From the NCBI GenBank assembly GCA_029339505.1, contig JAQISU010000058.1, positions 827,001 to 891,000 of the forward strand: a DNA stretch of 64,000 nt. The letters are read 5' to 3'. The stretch comes from Unio delphinus. Taxonomy: Eukaryota; Mollusca; Bivalvia; Unionida; Unionidae. The notes beneath the pieces are model-generated. The model worked only from the letters and a program-made list of their open reading frames with translations. It did not search any database and was not told the origin of the DNA. The position numbers were made by a program, and so were the translations under genes. Shown here one piece after another: positions 52,770 to 62,145 of the stretch (position 1 is the first letter of the stretch; every line of letters begins with the position of its first letter).

Positions 52770-53399
52770 ATGATTTCATCATCTCAATATCGCTATGATC
52801 AGGTCAGAGAGTATCAAACTAGACTCAAAACCTTGTCTGAGGAGTATGAATTGAAAATTAAAAAATATCGCAGGAGAATTACCGCAATTGATGTTACTGT
52901 GTACGCTGTGAGTGGTGTAATCACCGGAGCTGGTATTATACTGTCTTCAGTGACAATGATGGCTCCGATAGCTGTTCCAATTTGCATTTCTGCGGCAACA
53001 ACAATCGCTGGAATAATTTCAATAATCACAAAAAAAATATCCTCATGCAGCCAACGGAAACTACAAGACTACATAATTCAATTTCATGTTGTGTCCACTG
53101 CATACTCGCAATTATCCTCATTGATATCGTCATCGCTCGATGATACAATTATATCAGAGAGTGAGTTTTCAGCGATGGTAGATATATATGATTCTGCGAT
53201 GTCAAAATTAGAAATACAACATGAGTATAATAACAATGACAACACAGATGGAATTACTTCAACAAATAGTGGAGAACACAAACCCAGTACAAACAAGCAT
53301 GATCTCAATAACCTCAACGAATCCAGAATTCAGTGTGAATTTCCCCTCTCCGGTCCCAGTGAAGGAAATCGCGCTAGCAAAATTACGAGTATACCATAG
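52770..53399 (+). CDS. Two-TM helical protein, element 2
   Basis: About 209 residues from ATG 52,770 (MISSSQYRYDQVREYQTRLK). An N-terminal coiled helix leads to two hydrophobic Gly/Ala segments (AVSGVITGAGIILSSVTMMA and CISAATTIAGIISIITK), a polar loop and a second helical region (DDTIISESEFSAMVDIYDSA). The C-terminal 60 residues overlap the start of the penton-like gene in another frame and are Asn/Ser-rich, so they may be unconstrained. Such proteins recur in invertebrate Polinton-like elements (recollection). Possibly a membrane-active virion component. Confidence 0.6.
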   Translation: MISSSQYRYDQVREYQTRLKTLSEEYELKIKKYRRRITAIDVTVYAVSGVITGAGIILSSVTMMAPIAVPICISAATTIAGIISIITKKISSCSQRKLQDYIIQFHVVSTAYSQLSSLISSSLDDTIISESEFSAMVDIYDSAMSKLEIQHEYNNNDNTDGITSTNSGEHKPSTNKHDLNNLNESRIQCEFPLSGPSEGNRASKITSIP

Positions 53400-54594
53400 T
53401 TGGCCAAATATTAGGTCAAAACCATTTGGTGGTCAACAACCGAATAATTCACTGGTATTTGCAAATAAGAATAAACCCGACGGTACCCCAGACTGGAACG
53501 TTGTTTCCATACCAACCGGATCATATCAAATTGAACAAATCAATGATGAATTCGCGCGTAGAATAAAATCGATTACTGGAAAAGAATCAAAAATAGCTAT
53601 AACAGTTCATGTGCCGACACTATCATCTGCCATTGAAATAAGCACAGAGGGTTATGTCGTAGACATCTATAACAGCTCGATAAGAACCGTACTAGGATGG
53701 CCTGAATTACCACCCGGTGGAAAAACCGTTAAATTACCAGAACCACAAAAAACTGATTATATCACAGACAGGACAAAATCTGATAATCCAGTAAGGAGTT
53801 ATAAAGATTATGATAAGTCATATTTTTTCATTAGAGTAGAATATGATGAAAGAGTACGACTTATTCATCATCTTGCTAACCGGGATAAAATCACTGAAAA
53901 TTTCACAGCTTTCAATAACGATATTTCGTTGTTGTTTATATCTCTTAGATCCGGCACTCTCACCCGAGATGAATTTATCAGTGTCGTAGAAACATGTAAC
54001 AAAATCATCAATGACATGGAAACATTTCATTCACAAATTATTCAAGAAGTATTAGGTGACAGTAGTCCTAAAACAAGAGATTTATTTGCAATAGAATATA
54101 GGATCCGCATAGGAGATATTCCAACATTCAAACTTCCAGGATATAATATCTCAGAACTACAAAAATCTCTCGATGATGCCATCGATGAAGGTTTCAAAAA
54201 AATCCATGATACGTGGAAAAAAACACCATCACAACCACAAACAACTATCCTCAAACATAATAATGACCCAGATGGTGGTGGCAGGCATATTGCTCCGTTC
54301 AATGTGAATATTTCATCGGTGATAGCAATCAATTTAGTGTGTGATGTGATCGAAGGAAGCTATCAAATAAATTTAGAACGATCAAATCAAGCTCAGCAAG
54401 GATATATTTTGTATTCATTTGCACCAACAGCTCCTCCAGGGTTTCTAATTATTGAGGATCCAACTAATCCAGTCTATATGCGATGTCATAATAATTCATT
54501 AACCAGAATTAATTTCAAACTCACTGACCAGTCCAATAATCTGATTGATTTACAAGATGAGGTGTTAGCGATTAGTCTGTTTGTGAAATCGTAG
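53221..54594 (+). CDS. Penton-like minor capsid protein, element 2
   Basis: An intact 457-residue frame from ATG 53,221, overlapping the previous gene by 179 bases. Key stretches: FPSPVPVKEIALAKLRVYHS, VSIPTGSYQIEQINDEFARR, ISTEGYVVDIYNSSIRTVLG and C-terminal VISAINLVCDVIEG-type beta sequence. The pattern of a strand with a Trp or His-Ser, then IPTGSY and then a VLG(W/F) resembles the outer element's penton-like protein (IPTGYYFSGQHL and ILGG). I infer a penton role at capsid vertices. It ends 27 bases before the inner TIR edge. Confidence 0.65.
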   Translation: MSIITMTTQMELLQQIVENTNPVQTSMISITSTNPEFSVNFPSPVPVKEIALAKLRVYHSWPNIRSKPFGGQQPNNSLVFANKNKPDGTPDWNVVSIPTGSYQIEQINDEFARRIKSITGKESKIAITVHVPTLSSAIEISTEGYVVDIYNSSIRTVLGWPELPPGGKTVKLPEPQKTDYITDRTKSDNPVRSYKDYDKSYFFIRVEYDERVRLIHHLANRDKITENFTAFNNDISLLFISLRSGTLTRDEFISVVETCNKIINDMETFHSQIIQEVLGDSSPKTRDLFAIEYRIRIGDIPTFKLPGYNISELQKSLDDAIDEGFKKIHDTWKKTPSQPQTTILKHNNDPDGGGRHIAPFNVNISSVIAINLVCDVIEGSYQINLERSNQAQQGYILYSFAPTAPPGFLIIEDPTNPVYMRCHNNSLTRINFKLTDQSNNLIDLQDEVLAISLFVKS

Positions 54595-54621
54595 TGATTT
54601 TCGTCCCCCAGACAAGGTCTG

Positions 54622-54840
54622 GAACACGATATCGTATCGGACTGGATCAAATATTCGGTTAACCCCAACTGAAAGTTCTAGCAGCAGAGGGGGTGAGTGA
54701 CAACGACGTTGCGACGCGAATGTTTTCAGACAAGGGTCAGAGACTTATTTTTTCGCGAGAAGGGTCCAGTGTTATTTTGGAGGGGGTATAATCAAAAATA
54801 AAAACAAAAAAAAGTTGTCTGATTCGCCCCCTCTGCTGCT
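54622..54840 (-). repeat. Element 2 right TIR
   Basis: Reverse complement of the left TIR. Its inner end contains a copy of the last codons of the packaging ATPase (ACACGATATCGTATCGGACT on the plus strand), which are non-functional here. It ends CCCCCTCTGCTGCT and the TSD CCTTGA follows (54,841-54,846). Confidence 0.9.
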
Positions 54841-55894
54841 CCTTGACATGAACGTGGGTTAGCGTGGAATTGTTTAAAGCTCTGTACCTGGGATACCAAC
54901 TATCAGAAGTGTACGAAATTTACCACTTTCCCAAGACACAACAATACCGCAAGGGCGACGAGACATAGAAAGGCATTTTTGCAGACTACGTAGATGCCAT
55001 TTTAAAACCAAAACAAGAAGCTAGCGACTATCCTTCCTGGTGTCACACTCCCGAAGACCAAACGATATTCAAAGAAAAATATCGGGAGCAGGAAGGCATC
55101 ACTTTAGACCATATCGAGAAAAACGAAGGAAGGCGATCATTTGCCAAAGCGAAAGTAAATTGCTTGTGGGGTAAAATGGCACAAAGACCGTCTTTACCCA
55201 AGACGGAGTATTTGTCCGAACCTTCCCGTTACTTCCAGATGATTCACGACAAAACCAAATACATGAAACACGTGGACGTCATTCGTGAGGACTTGATCTT
55301 AGTCAATTACGAAGAAGAAATAGACTTTGTAGAAGCTGAAAAATTTGGAAATGTCTTTATTGCGGCTTACGTGACAGCCCAGGCTCGCTTAAAATTGTAC
55401 GAAGTGTTAGAACTGTTAGGAGATCGTGTGTTGTATTTTGACACAGACAGTTGCATCTACATTCACCGACAAAACCATTGTAACCCTATCATTGAAGGAG
55501 CCTGGACCGATGAACTTCCTGACGACAAGATTCTATGTTTTGCAAGTAGCGGTCCTAAAAATTAGGGCTACGAATACCATGACCCACAAGGAGAAATGCA
55601 CACCGAATGTAAAGTGAAAGGATTGACTCTCAATTATCACACCAGTCGAGTGGTGAACTTTGACGTGCTACTAGAAGCCTTGAAGTCTGGACAGGATGAA
55701 ACGTTTAAAGTGACCACCCACGAAACGCACAAGAATGTCCGTTTACCCACACTCCAAATCGTCAGCCGACCTATGGATAAAGTGTATCAAATCGTGTACA
55801 AGAAGAGAGTACGACTTCCCAATCACTTCACTTTAGCATACGGTCACGTCGAGATTGGGCAGCATATAAAAAGGTACATCGGCCAAGTCCAATA
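54841..55894 (+). pseudogene. polB: Polymerase B C-terminal part, outer element
   Basis: Remainder of the outer polymerase after element 2: helical fingers (VYEIYHFPKTQQYRKGD), motif B region SFAKAKVNCLWGKMAQR (near 55,160), motif C YFDTDSCIY (near 55,440) and a C-terminal part ending HVEIGQHIKRYIGQVQ. In-frame stops: TAG at about 54,859, TAG at about 54,967 and TAG at 55,564. All catalytic motifs A, B and C of a protein-primed polymerase are traceable between 38.2 and 55.5 kb, but the gene is dead. Confidence 0.88.
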
Positions 55895-55929
55895 GTTCGT
55901 TTGTAACTAAAACGACCAAGTGACACAAG

Positions 55930-56454
55930 ATGAATCAGTTTAAACAGACATCATTCAAATTTGGGGATCCTCAAGTGGAGTGCGATATTAAATTTTGCGA
56001 TTGCAGTGTTGCCTGACGCTGAGACCTTAGCGATTCAGCAGGACATCGTGGGAACTTTGCTACGACTACTACCCTTATATCTGCCATGGAAAGTGCTGCT
56101 GTGCGTGTTAAACGTGAGGGATGCGAAAGCGGTATCACACGTTATCGTGAACTCCTAGGAATTTCACCGTACCTACATCGAACTGAAGTGATGATTGTCG
56201 AATATTCGTTCCCTACAAGCTTTCCTGAATACTGTCACTTTAAAAGTCGATTCCAAACCTTCAAAGATAAATGGCCAAAGTATCTGCCTGGACCAACTCC
56301 TAAAGAATTAGCCAGGGCCGGATTTTTCTACTTGGGTGAAGGGAATAAAGTCAAGTGTTTCAGTTGTGTGTGTCAATTTACGAGTGGGAATAGAAAGATT
56401 CCGCCTACCTGGAACATGATCGATGGTCTCCGAATGATCAATAACTACCTTTAG
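55930..56454 (+). pseudogene. BIR-domain (IAP-like) gene, outer element
   Basis: From ATG 55,930, with two TGA codons near 56,011-56,020. After an unassigned N-terminal part comes a BIR domain: FQTFKDKWPKYLPG, ELARAGFFYLGEGNKVKCF and the first zinc Cys pair CFSC. The expected His and last Cys after the PxxW position are not found in this frame, so the zinc site is incomplete, probably through a frameshift near 56,410. BIR proteins of viruses and cells block caspases. This copy appears non-functional. Confidence 0.7.
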
Positions 56455-56489
56455 TGGGACTTAGTGATTGAAAGTGACAATACTGTACC

Positions 56490-56863
56490 ATGTCGTTTGA
56501 TAAAACAGTTTGGTTTGGAGACAAACCAAGTCCAGTATATAAACCCTCTTTAAAACATAATATGCAAGGATTACCACACGAATTTCAAGAGAAGATCTAC
56601 AAGGAAATTTGGCAGGGACTTGCTAAAGAAAAACCTTTTAATTGGTGACTGTAGAATTTTTGTGTCGTGAAATTCACAAGAGGAAAGTGACAAAAATCCA
56701 CCAACGTGTTAGATTTCTCTGGATCAAGTCTAACTTCCACAGATTCGAACTTAGTTCGTTTACATCTGAAGATATTTTGATCATTCTTGACCGTTACCCT
56801 AAATGGCAGTGGTCTGAAATTACACGTTATGTTAACCACTTTCGCTTTTGGAGAAGATTTTAA
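56490..56863 (+). pseudogene. Small protein gene, outer element (broken)
   Basis: A 52-residue frame from ATG 56,490 contains LPHEFQEKIYKEIWQGL, faintly like an F-box start, and ends at TGA 56,648. A second frame continues from about 56,642 to 56,863 with charged helical sequence (FLCREIHKRKVTKIHQRVRF, ILIILDRYPKWQWSEITRYV). They overlap by a few bases and are likely one gene split by a frameshift. No firm family. Confidence 0.4.
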
Positions 56864-56927
56864 AAAATTCTGTGCAGAATATACACTTTCGGTCTTCGAC
56901 AAAAAAGAAGTATAAAATAGAACTACC

Positions 56928-57140
56928 ATGTCACAATCTTTATCACTTGTGATAAAACAGATTCCGTGGAAGGATATCAATGAGAATGTTCACATGGTGG
57001 AGGATTACGAACACTTATTACGAGAACTGTGTCCTATCAATTGGGGTCGACGTGTAGTGTGTGTTTTAGTGACTTGCTTTCTGGGATTTCGTTTACCTGT
57101 ATATTCCATGTGGACACTTTACGAACAATACCTACAATGA
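56928..57140 (+). CDS. Small membrane protein, outer element
   Basis: 70 residues from ATG 56,928 (ACCATGTCA context). TATAAAAT lies 17 bases upstream (56,911). An acidic N-terminal half is followed by one membrane segment (RRVVCVLVTCFLGFRLPVYS) near the C-terminus. Unknown function. Confidence 0.5.
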   Translation: MSQSLSLVIKQIPWKDINENVHMVEDYEHLLRELCPINWGRRVVCVLVTCFLGFRLPVYSMWTLYEQYLQ

Positions 57141-57144
57141 CAGT

Positions 57145-57474
57145 ATGGAAACTCCTTTAAATGTCCACGAGAGACTCATTCTGTTAAAAGCCTTAGGCTT
57201 TCATCTGGATACGTCTCCACCTCTACTGGAAAAAATATTCGTCAACTTTTACGTGCGGAAGTGGTGTACGAGGATGTATGGACACCTATGTGACTGTATC
57301 CAATGTAGAGACTATAAGAAAATTACACACTACCTCAAGGACACCTTGGCTACCCAAACGATGTTGTACAGAGACTTGTTTATATGTCATTTTGATTGTT
57401 TCCATGTGTATTTTATTCCGTACTTATCCATTTGGCTTTTATGTATTTTTTTCTTTCGTGTTGTTCCAATTTAA
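57145..57474 (+). CDS. Small protein with C-terminal membrane segment
   Basis: 109 residues from ATG 57,145 (METPLNVHERLILLKALGFH). Cys-rich middle (WCTRMYGHLCDCIQCRDYKK) and a strongly hydrophobic C-terminus (FHVYFIPYLSIWLLCIFFFR). It follows the previous gene with a 4-base gap. Unknown function; the C-terminal part may be shifted by an indel. Confidence 0.45.
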   Translation: METPLNVHERLILLKALGFHLDTSPPLLEKIFVNFYVRKWCTRMYGHLCDCIQCRDYKKITHYLKDTLATQTMLYRDLFICHFDCFHVYFIPYLSIWLLCIFFFRVVPI

Positions 57475-57506
57475 ACATGAATTGAAATAAACGTGCCTGA
57501 CAAAAG

Positions 57507-57514
57507 TATAAAAA
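57507..57514 (+). promoter_or_regulatory. TATA box of the packaging ATPase gene
   Basis: TATAAAAA 50 bases upstream of the ATG at 57,557, a normal RNA polymerase II distance. Confidence 0.55.
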
Positions 57515-57556
57515 CCTCTTGTTTTTTGTGTTAATAGTGTCATACCCTACACTACT

Positions 57557-58289
57557 ATGGCTACCTCTGCTATTTCTACTCCTTCTTCCTCGACATTCAA
57601 AGTCATTGACGAACACTAAAATCATGCTAGTTGGGAGGCCTTATATCTTCGTCATCCTTTTAACATGTTAATTGCTGGACCGAGCGGTTCAGGCAAAACC
57701 CAATTTGTCAAACGTTTGATCGAACATAAACATTATTTGATCGATCGTTCACCTCAACACATCGTGTGGTGTTACAAAGAGTGGCAATCGGCATACAGCC
57801 TCTTGCAAGAAAGTCAAGGTGATTCCATTGTGTTTGTGGAAGGCATTCCTAGCGAAGATGATGGGATCGTGTCTGACCCCAGTCAAATTCATTTGGTCAT
57901 TTTTGACGACATGTTAGGAGAAAACGAAGAAGAAATTAAACTGTGGTTTACGCGTAAAGGGCATCATCGTAATGCCAGTGACATTTACATTACACACAAT
58001 TTGTTTCAACAAAGTAAAGCCCATCTAATGGTACATTGGTCTCAATGCTCATTACGTGGTCTTGTTTAAAAGTCCTAGAGATAAATCGCAAGTGCAAGTC
58101 TTAGCCAAACAGTTAGGAACATCTTGGCTGACTCATGCGTACGATGATGCCACTGAAACTCCACACGCCTATTTACTCGTGGATTTAAAACCCATCATCC
58201 CCGATTATTTGCGATTTCGAACCGATTTGTTTCACGACTGGTGTCAAGACGGAGGACCTTTCGTGTACACGTCCTCGTCATCGACATAA
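57557..58289 (+). pseudogene. A32/FtsK-type packaging ATPase, outer element
   Basis: Starts at ATG 57,557 (MATSAISTPSSSTFKVIDEH), with a TAA about 20 codons in (57,617-57,619). It continues with HPFNMLIAGPSGSGKTQFVK (Walker A), IHLVIFDDMLGE (Walker B) and KGHHRNASDIYITHNLFQQ (sensor). A single-base frameshift near 58,060 moves the C-terminal 75 residues (SPRDKSQVQVLAKQLG to RFRTDLFHDW) to another frame. The family is the same as in elements 1 and 2 but the sequence is clearly divergent, supporting separate lineages. AATAAA at 58,312 may be its polyadenylation signal. Confidence 0.88.
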
Positions 58290-58356
58290 CAATATGAACA
58301 ACTAAAAAATCAATAAAAACCTCGGTCAGTTTGACCATGTCTCATACATCGTCAAC

Positions 58357-59224
58357 ATGACGTACCTTCAGTCTCATCTTCCCATCAAATTGATTCGTGC
58401 CTTGTATGGTACCAGTCACGAAAAAAATCCACAAATACGTGCTCATGTCTTAGAAGCCTGTCTCAAAGAAGTCTTACGATGGTTTACGGTGACAGCACGT
58501 CAAATACTGCAAGGCATCATTCACATTTCACATCAAACCAAACGCTTTTTTGATGGAAACAAAGTAGCCTTCACGCAACTGGCTGATCCTCGCATCGACA
58601 CTCAGAACAAAAAGCAAATCATTTTGAAACCTAGAGGTAGCGGTTCTCTAGGAGGTGTCATCGTTGGTTCCTTTCTAAAATGGGATCCCAATGCTCCCAA
58701 AGATCACCCCAAGAAAAATAAGCCAAACGAACCCCCAAGAAAAAGAACAATAGTGCCAAGACCAAAACACAGACAAAAGTCCACAGAAAAGAGCTGTCAC
58801 CCGCAAAAGAGGCAGTTTGGCCAGGACGCAACCTTACCTGCGTAAACCACGATCTGCAGCACCAGTGACCGCGTTTCCAGTAGCCTCAGGTTCTTCCACT
58901 TCTCCGTTGCTGGTGATGCCAGCCAAATCCAATATAACACCCGTTCTTCATAATTTGATGAAACATTGGAAATCTGCGTCTCCCAAAATGTCTCCTCCAC
59001 CGGTGACACCCTCTTCCACATTAGCGGCAGTAGCAGCTGCTCACAAATACCTGCCCCCAAAAGTCCAAATCCAGGAGAGATCTGGCATGTTAAAGAGTTT
59101 ACTGAATTTTTCCAAACAAGAACTGTCCCGATTTAGTCCGTTGCGAACCCCTTCACGACATGTGTTAAGTGTCATCAAGTTGATACGACGGAAAGATAAT
59201 CAGTGGCGTCGCATTCCAGTATAA
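58357..59224 (+). pseudogene. Polinton structural protein, outer (frameshifted)
   Basis: The first frame, 58,357-58,845, holds MTYLQSHLPIKLIRALYGTS and IILKPRGSGSLGGVIVGSFL, the latter a short motif I recall from small proteins of animal Polintons, then a Lys/Pro-rich basic stretch. The second frame, about 58,800-59,224, continues with basic and Ser/Pro-rich sequence and a C-terminal helix (GMLKSLLNFSKQELSRFSPL). Together they look like one basic, probably DNA-binding or core protein broken by an indel near 58,820. Confidence 0.55.
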
Positions 59225-59283
59225 AAAATGACTTGAGGACAACGACGTGAATCAGTATTTTCTGTGCTACTGCTGAACACTCA

Positions 59284-59509
59284 ATGATGCCTCCTCAAAA
59301 ACGTGCACACAACAGCCATCGTCGTTCTTCTGTCAAAAAGGAAAAAGAAGAAGACAATGTCGTCATCCTACAAAACACTTAAAAACCAAATATCGACGTC
59401 ATCCCCTAAAAAGACGCAGTCGTTTCAAGAAAAAGAAGAGTCACCAAAAAGGAGGTTACTTTGGTGATTTTGGGAAAAACATGGTTACCTTTTTGACGAA
59501 GCGCTAGTA
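59284..59509 (+). pseudogene. Small basic core-like protein, outer element
   Basis: ATG 59,284 (MMPPQKRAHNSHRRSSVKKE), stop after 32 codons. A neighbouring frame continues RRSRFKKKKSHQKGGYFGDF and ends at 59,509. The composition (Arg/Lys/His, then Gly-Phe) suits a DNA-condensing core peptide. Frameshifted. Confidence 0.4.
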
Positions 59510-59570
59510 GATAAAAGAGTGTGTGTACTAAGTCTTTGACGTCAGTGGTATTGTGGAACGAAAAAGCAAA

Positions 59571-59730
59571 GATGTCACCTCGCAGAAAACATTCTTATTC
59601 ACCCCACAAAGAAAAGAAAAGGGTAGGACTACCTCCTCGTTTAGCCAAACATCGACACATATTTCGTCAAATGGCTCAAAAGAAAATACCCGTTCGTCAA
59701 AAGGAAAAGATGTTGGTGCAACTCGGATGA
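59571..59730 (+). CDS. Small basic protein, duplicated segment copy 1
   Basis: 52 residues from ATG 59,571 (MSPRRKHSYSPHKEKKRVGL), then LAKHRHIFRQMAQKKIPVRQ and EKMLVQLG. The second half matches part of a family found at 59,932-60,273. The upstream sequence and first 25 codons recur at about 59,790-59,920, so the locus holds a tandem duplication. Confidence 0.45.
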
Positions 59731-59788
59731 TTTTTATTTTTAAAACAACTGCTGGCAATTATAAATCAAGTGATGGCACAACAAAAAA

Positions 59789-59797
59789 TATAAAAGG
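59789..59797 (+). promoter_or_regulatory. TATA box, duplicated locus copy 2
   Basis: TATAAAAGG ahead of the second copy of the GTGTATTCCAAGTCTTTGAC segment. The first copy has GATAAAAGAG at about 59,511. Confidence 0.4.
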
Positions 59798-59931
59798 GTG
59801 TGTATTCCAAGTCTTTGACATCAGTGATATTGTGAAACGAAAAAGCAAAGATGTCACCTCGCAGAAAACATTCGTATTCACCACAGAAAGGAAAGGAAAG
59901 GACTACCTCCTCGTTTAGCCTAACATGGAGA

Positions 59932-60273
59932 CATGTTGTCCGTCCTGACCAAAGTATCTCCACCCATGCGAAAACAAATCATTAAAACGGCCTCCAAAGA
60001 TGTCATCGATACCCTGTGCAAATGTTGTTTGAATGTCTTGAAAGGCACGATACCTTTGTCTCCACATCAGAAGAAATGCTTAGCCAAACATCGACACGTT
60101 CTTCGTTAAATGGTTAAAAATAAAATACCCGTCCGTCATAAGAAAAAGATCTTGGTGCAACACGGAAGATTTTTTCCATTTCTTCTTCCTGTGTTGAGAG
60201 GATTAGCGAAAGCCGGCATGAGTATGTTGCCAGGTTTGATACAAGGAATGGCACGAGGGATATCCCTAAGTTG
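59932..60273 (+). pseudogene. Conserved small Polinton protein, outer element
   Basis: From ATG 59,932 (MLSVLTKVSPPMRKQIIKTA): DVIDTLCKCCLNVLKGTIPL, SPHQKKCLAKHRHVLR, then a TAA, then KNKIPVRHKKKILVQHGRFF and a hydrophobic C-terminus (LLPVLRGLAKAGMSMLPGLI). I recall proteins of this pattern (two Cys, LSPxQKKxLAKH, KKKxLVQxGGF) from many animal Polintons; the role is unknown. One stop breaks this copy. Confidence 0.6.
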
Positions 60274-60299
60274 ATCCTTCCTTAAGATAAAAGGGACCA

Positions 60300-61031
60300 A
60301 TGGAGTACCACGATCTCAAACGTAACCTTTGGAAGCCCATGGAAGGACGAAAAGTGATTTTAGTCCCTTACAAACGATGGATGGAATACCATCGTTGGCA
60401 AGAACAACGTACCTCCCATTTACCACCCAATCCTGATTTGACCGAGATGTCCCAATTACAAGACGAATTGTAATCCTTGATACATCACCACGATTTATCC
60501 GAAACCGAAAAATCGCAAAAGTACGGTCAACTCTTGAAACGACTGCAACTCTTTCATCAAAAAGCTGTGGAACAAACAGATCTACCCACTCTGACCGATT
60601 TGAAGGCTCTGATGAAAAGTCCGTCGCTCACACAATCTACAGCAGACAAGACAGACGTCACCCCACCATTAGCCAAAGAAGAATATCCCCATAATATCTT
60701 TCAAGCACCCACCGCCACTCCCATTCCGAGTAAGATTGCAGCTTCCTTGTTGGCCCCTTTCCCCACTCCCCAACGAGAAGAACTCAAAACTTGGGTTAAA
60801 AAGATGATGGCCACTCCTCCTTCGACAGATGTGAAAAAGAAAGAAAAGAAACCAGAAGTGAGAAAAGAAAAGAAGACTAAAGCTATCCAATTACCACCTC
60901 CACCACCGCCAACACCACCAGTGCCCTCGACGTCGACTCCTGTGGCACATCGGACACGTAAAACCTTTTCCAAACAACCCCAATTTCATCCCACCCAAAG
61001 CAGTATCATTGAAGAGTGGGTAACTTATTAA
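60300..61031 (+). pseudogene. Pro/Lys-rich protein, outer element
   Basis: Starts at ATG 60,300 (MEYHDLKRNLWKPMEGRKVI), has a TAA at 60,471-60,473, and continues in the same frame to 61,031: SETEKSQKYGQLLKRLQLFH, then PTPQREELKTWVKKMM, a Lys-rich stretch, a Pro run (LPPPPPPTPP) and basic C-terminus RTRKTFSK. GATAAAAGG lies 18 bases before the ATG. It ends eight bases before the integrase ATG. Probably an internal virion protein; unknown function. Confidence 0.5.
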
Positions 61032-61038
61032 CAAAACC

Positions 61039-62137
61039 ATGGAGAAGGTGTTAGACAACATTTACTACGATCCAGCGCACCCTGCAGGTTACGGAGGCGT
61101 TCAGAAATTGTATCGTGCTGCAAAAACTCGCATGGAAAAGCTCCGTTTACCTGAAGTACAACGATGGTTGCAAGAACAAGCTACGTACACTTTACATAAA
61201 CCCATTCGACGAAAATTTCACAGAAGTCGCACTCAAGTGGAAGGCATCGATCATCAATGGCAAGCCGATTTAGCCGATGTCTCTCATTTAACCACCTACA
61301 ATCGTGGCTACAAATATTTGTTTTGTGTCATGGACGTTTCTTCTAAATTTGCCTGGGTTGTACAATTGACATCCAAATCAAGCGGAGAGTTAATACGAGC
61401 CCTGCAACTGGTGTTGAAACAAAGTGGTTGTAACCCTCTTCGATGGCAAACCGACAAAGACACCGAATTTCTAAACCAAGCTTTCCAACGAGAATTATGG
61501 AAACGTGACATTCATTTTTTCACCACCGAAAATCCTGAAACCAAAGCCAGCATCGTGGAACGTTTTCACCGTACCTTGAAAGAACGCATGTGGAAATATT
61601 TCACGCATCAACACACTCTCAAGTACATCGACGTCTTACAGGACTTAGTCCAAGCTTACAACGAATCTCACCATAGAAGCATTGGACGGAAGATGTGACA
61701 CCTCACAACGGTGTTACAGTTTTTGAACGTCTGTTTGGTACGTCCCGGACGATGGCTGTCCCCAAGAAAGGTGGAGTGTTAACCCCTGGAGATTGGGTTC
61801 GCATTGGCAAAACCAAACGCACTTTCAACAAAGGTTACTTACCCAACTGGACCACCGAATTGTTTCGTGTTACTCGACGAGTGCGTGACCGCCATCCTAC
61901 CGTATATAAATTGGAAGACATGAACGGAGAAGTATTAAAAGGAACGTTTTACTTTTCTGAGTTACAACGTGTCACCAAAACAGAAGACGACGTGTACGAC
62001 ATTGAAAGCATTCTCGAACGAAGAACCCGTAAATAGGAAAACGTCGTGTCAAAGAAGTCAAAGTACGTTGGAAAGGATATCCTCCTAGTTTTGATTCTTG
62101 GAATGACGCTTCGCAAGTCATCGACTATAAAAAGAAG
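61039..62137 (+). pseudogene. Chromodomain integrase, outer element
   Basis: From ATG 61,039: helical N-terminus, then the DDE core with Asp 77 in QWQADLADVSHL, Asp 139 in WQTDKDTEFLNQ and Glu 174 in ASIVERFHRTLKER. A frameshift near 61,695 moves the C-terminal SH3-like part (VLTPGDWVRIGKTKR) to another frame. A TAG at 62,034 precedes a chromodomain end (VRWKGYPPSFDSWNDASQVI). The chromodomain, absent from element 2's integrase, may guide insertion to marked chromatin. Inactive here. Confidence 0.88.
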
Positions 62138-62145
62138 TGACCATC

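Larger units (their letters stand above)
38533..54840 (+). mobile_element. Element 2: near-complete Polinton-like element
   Basis: A 16,308-bp element with TIRs of about 219 bp and a CCTTGA duplication, inserted in the outer polymerase gene. Its genes are listed separately. Most frames are intact: ATPase, integrase, capsid protein, fibre-like, membrane and penton-like proteins. Only the replication gene, zinc-ribbon/PLA2 gene and protease gene change frame. It lacks a standard protein-primed polymerase B and carries a polymerase-like/helicase/HNH gene instead. Good preservation suggests recent activity. Confidence 0.92.
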
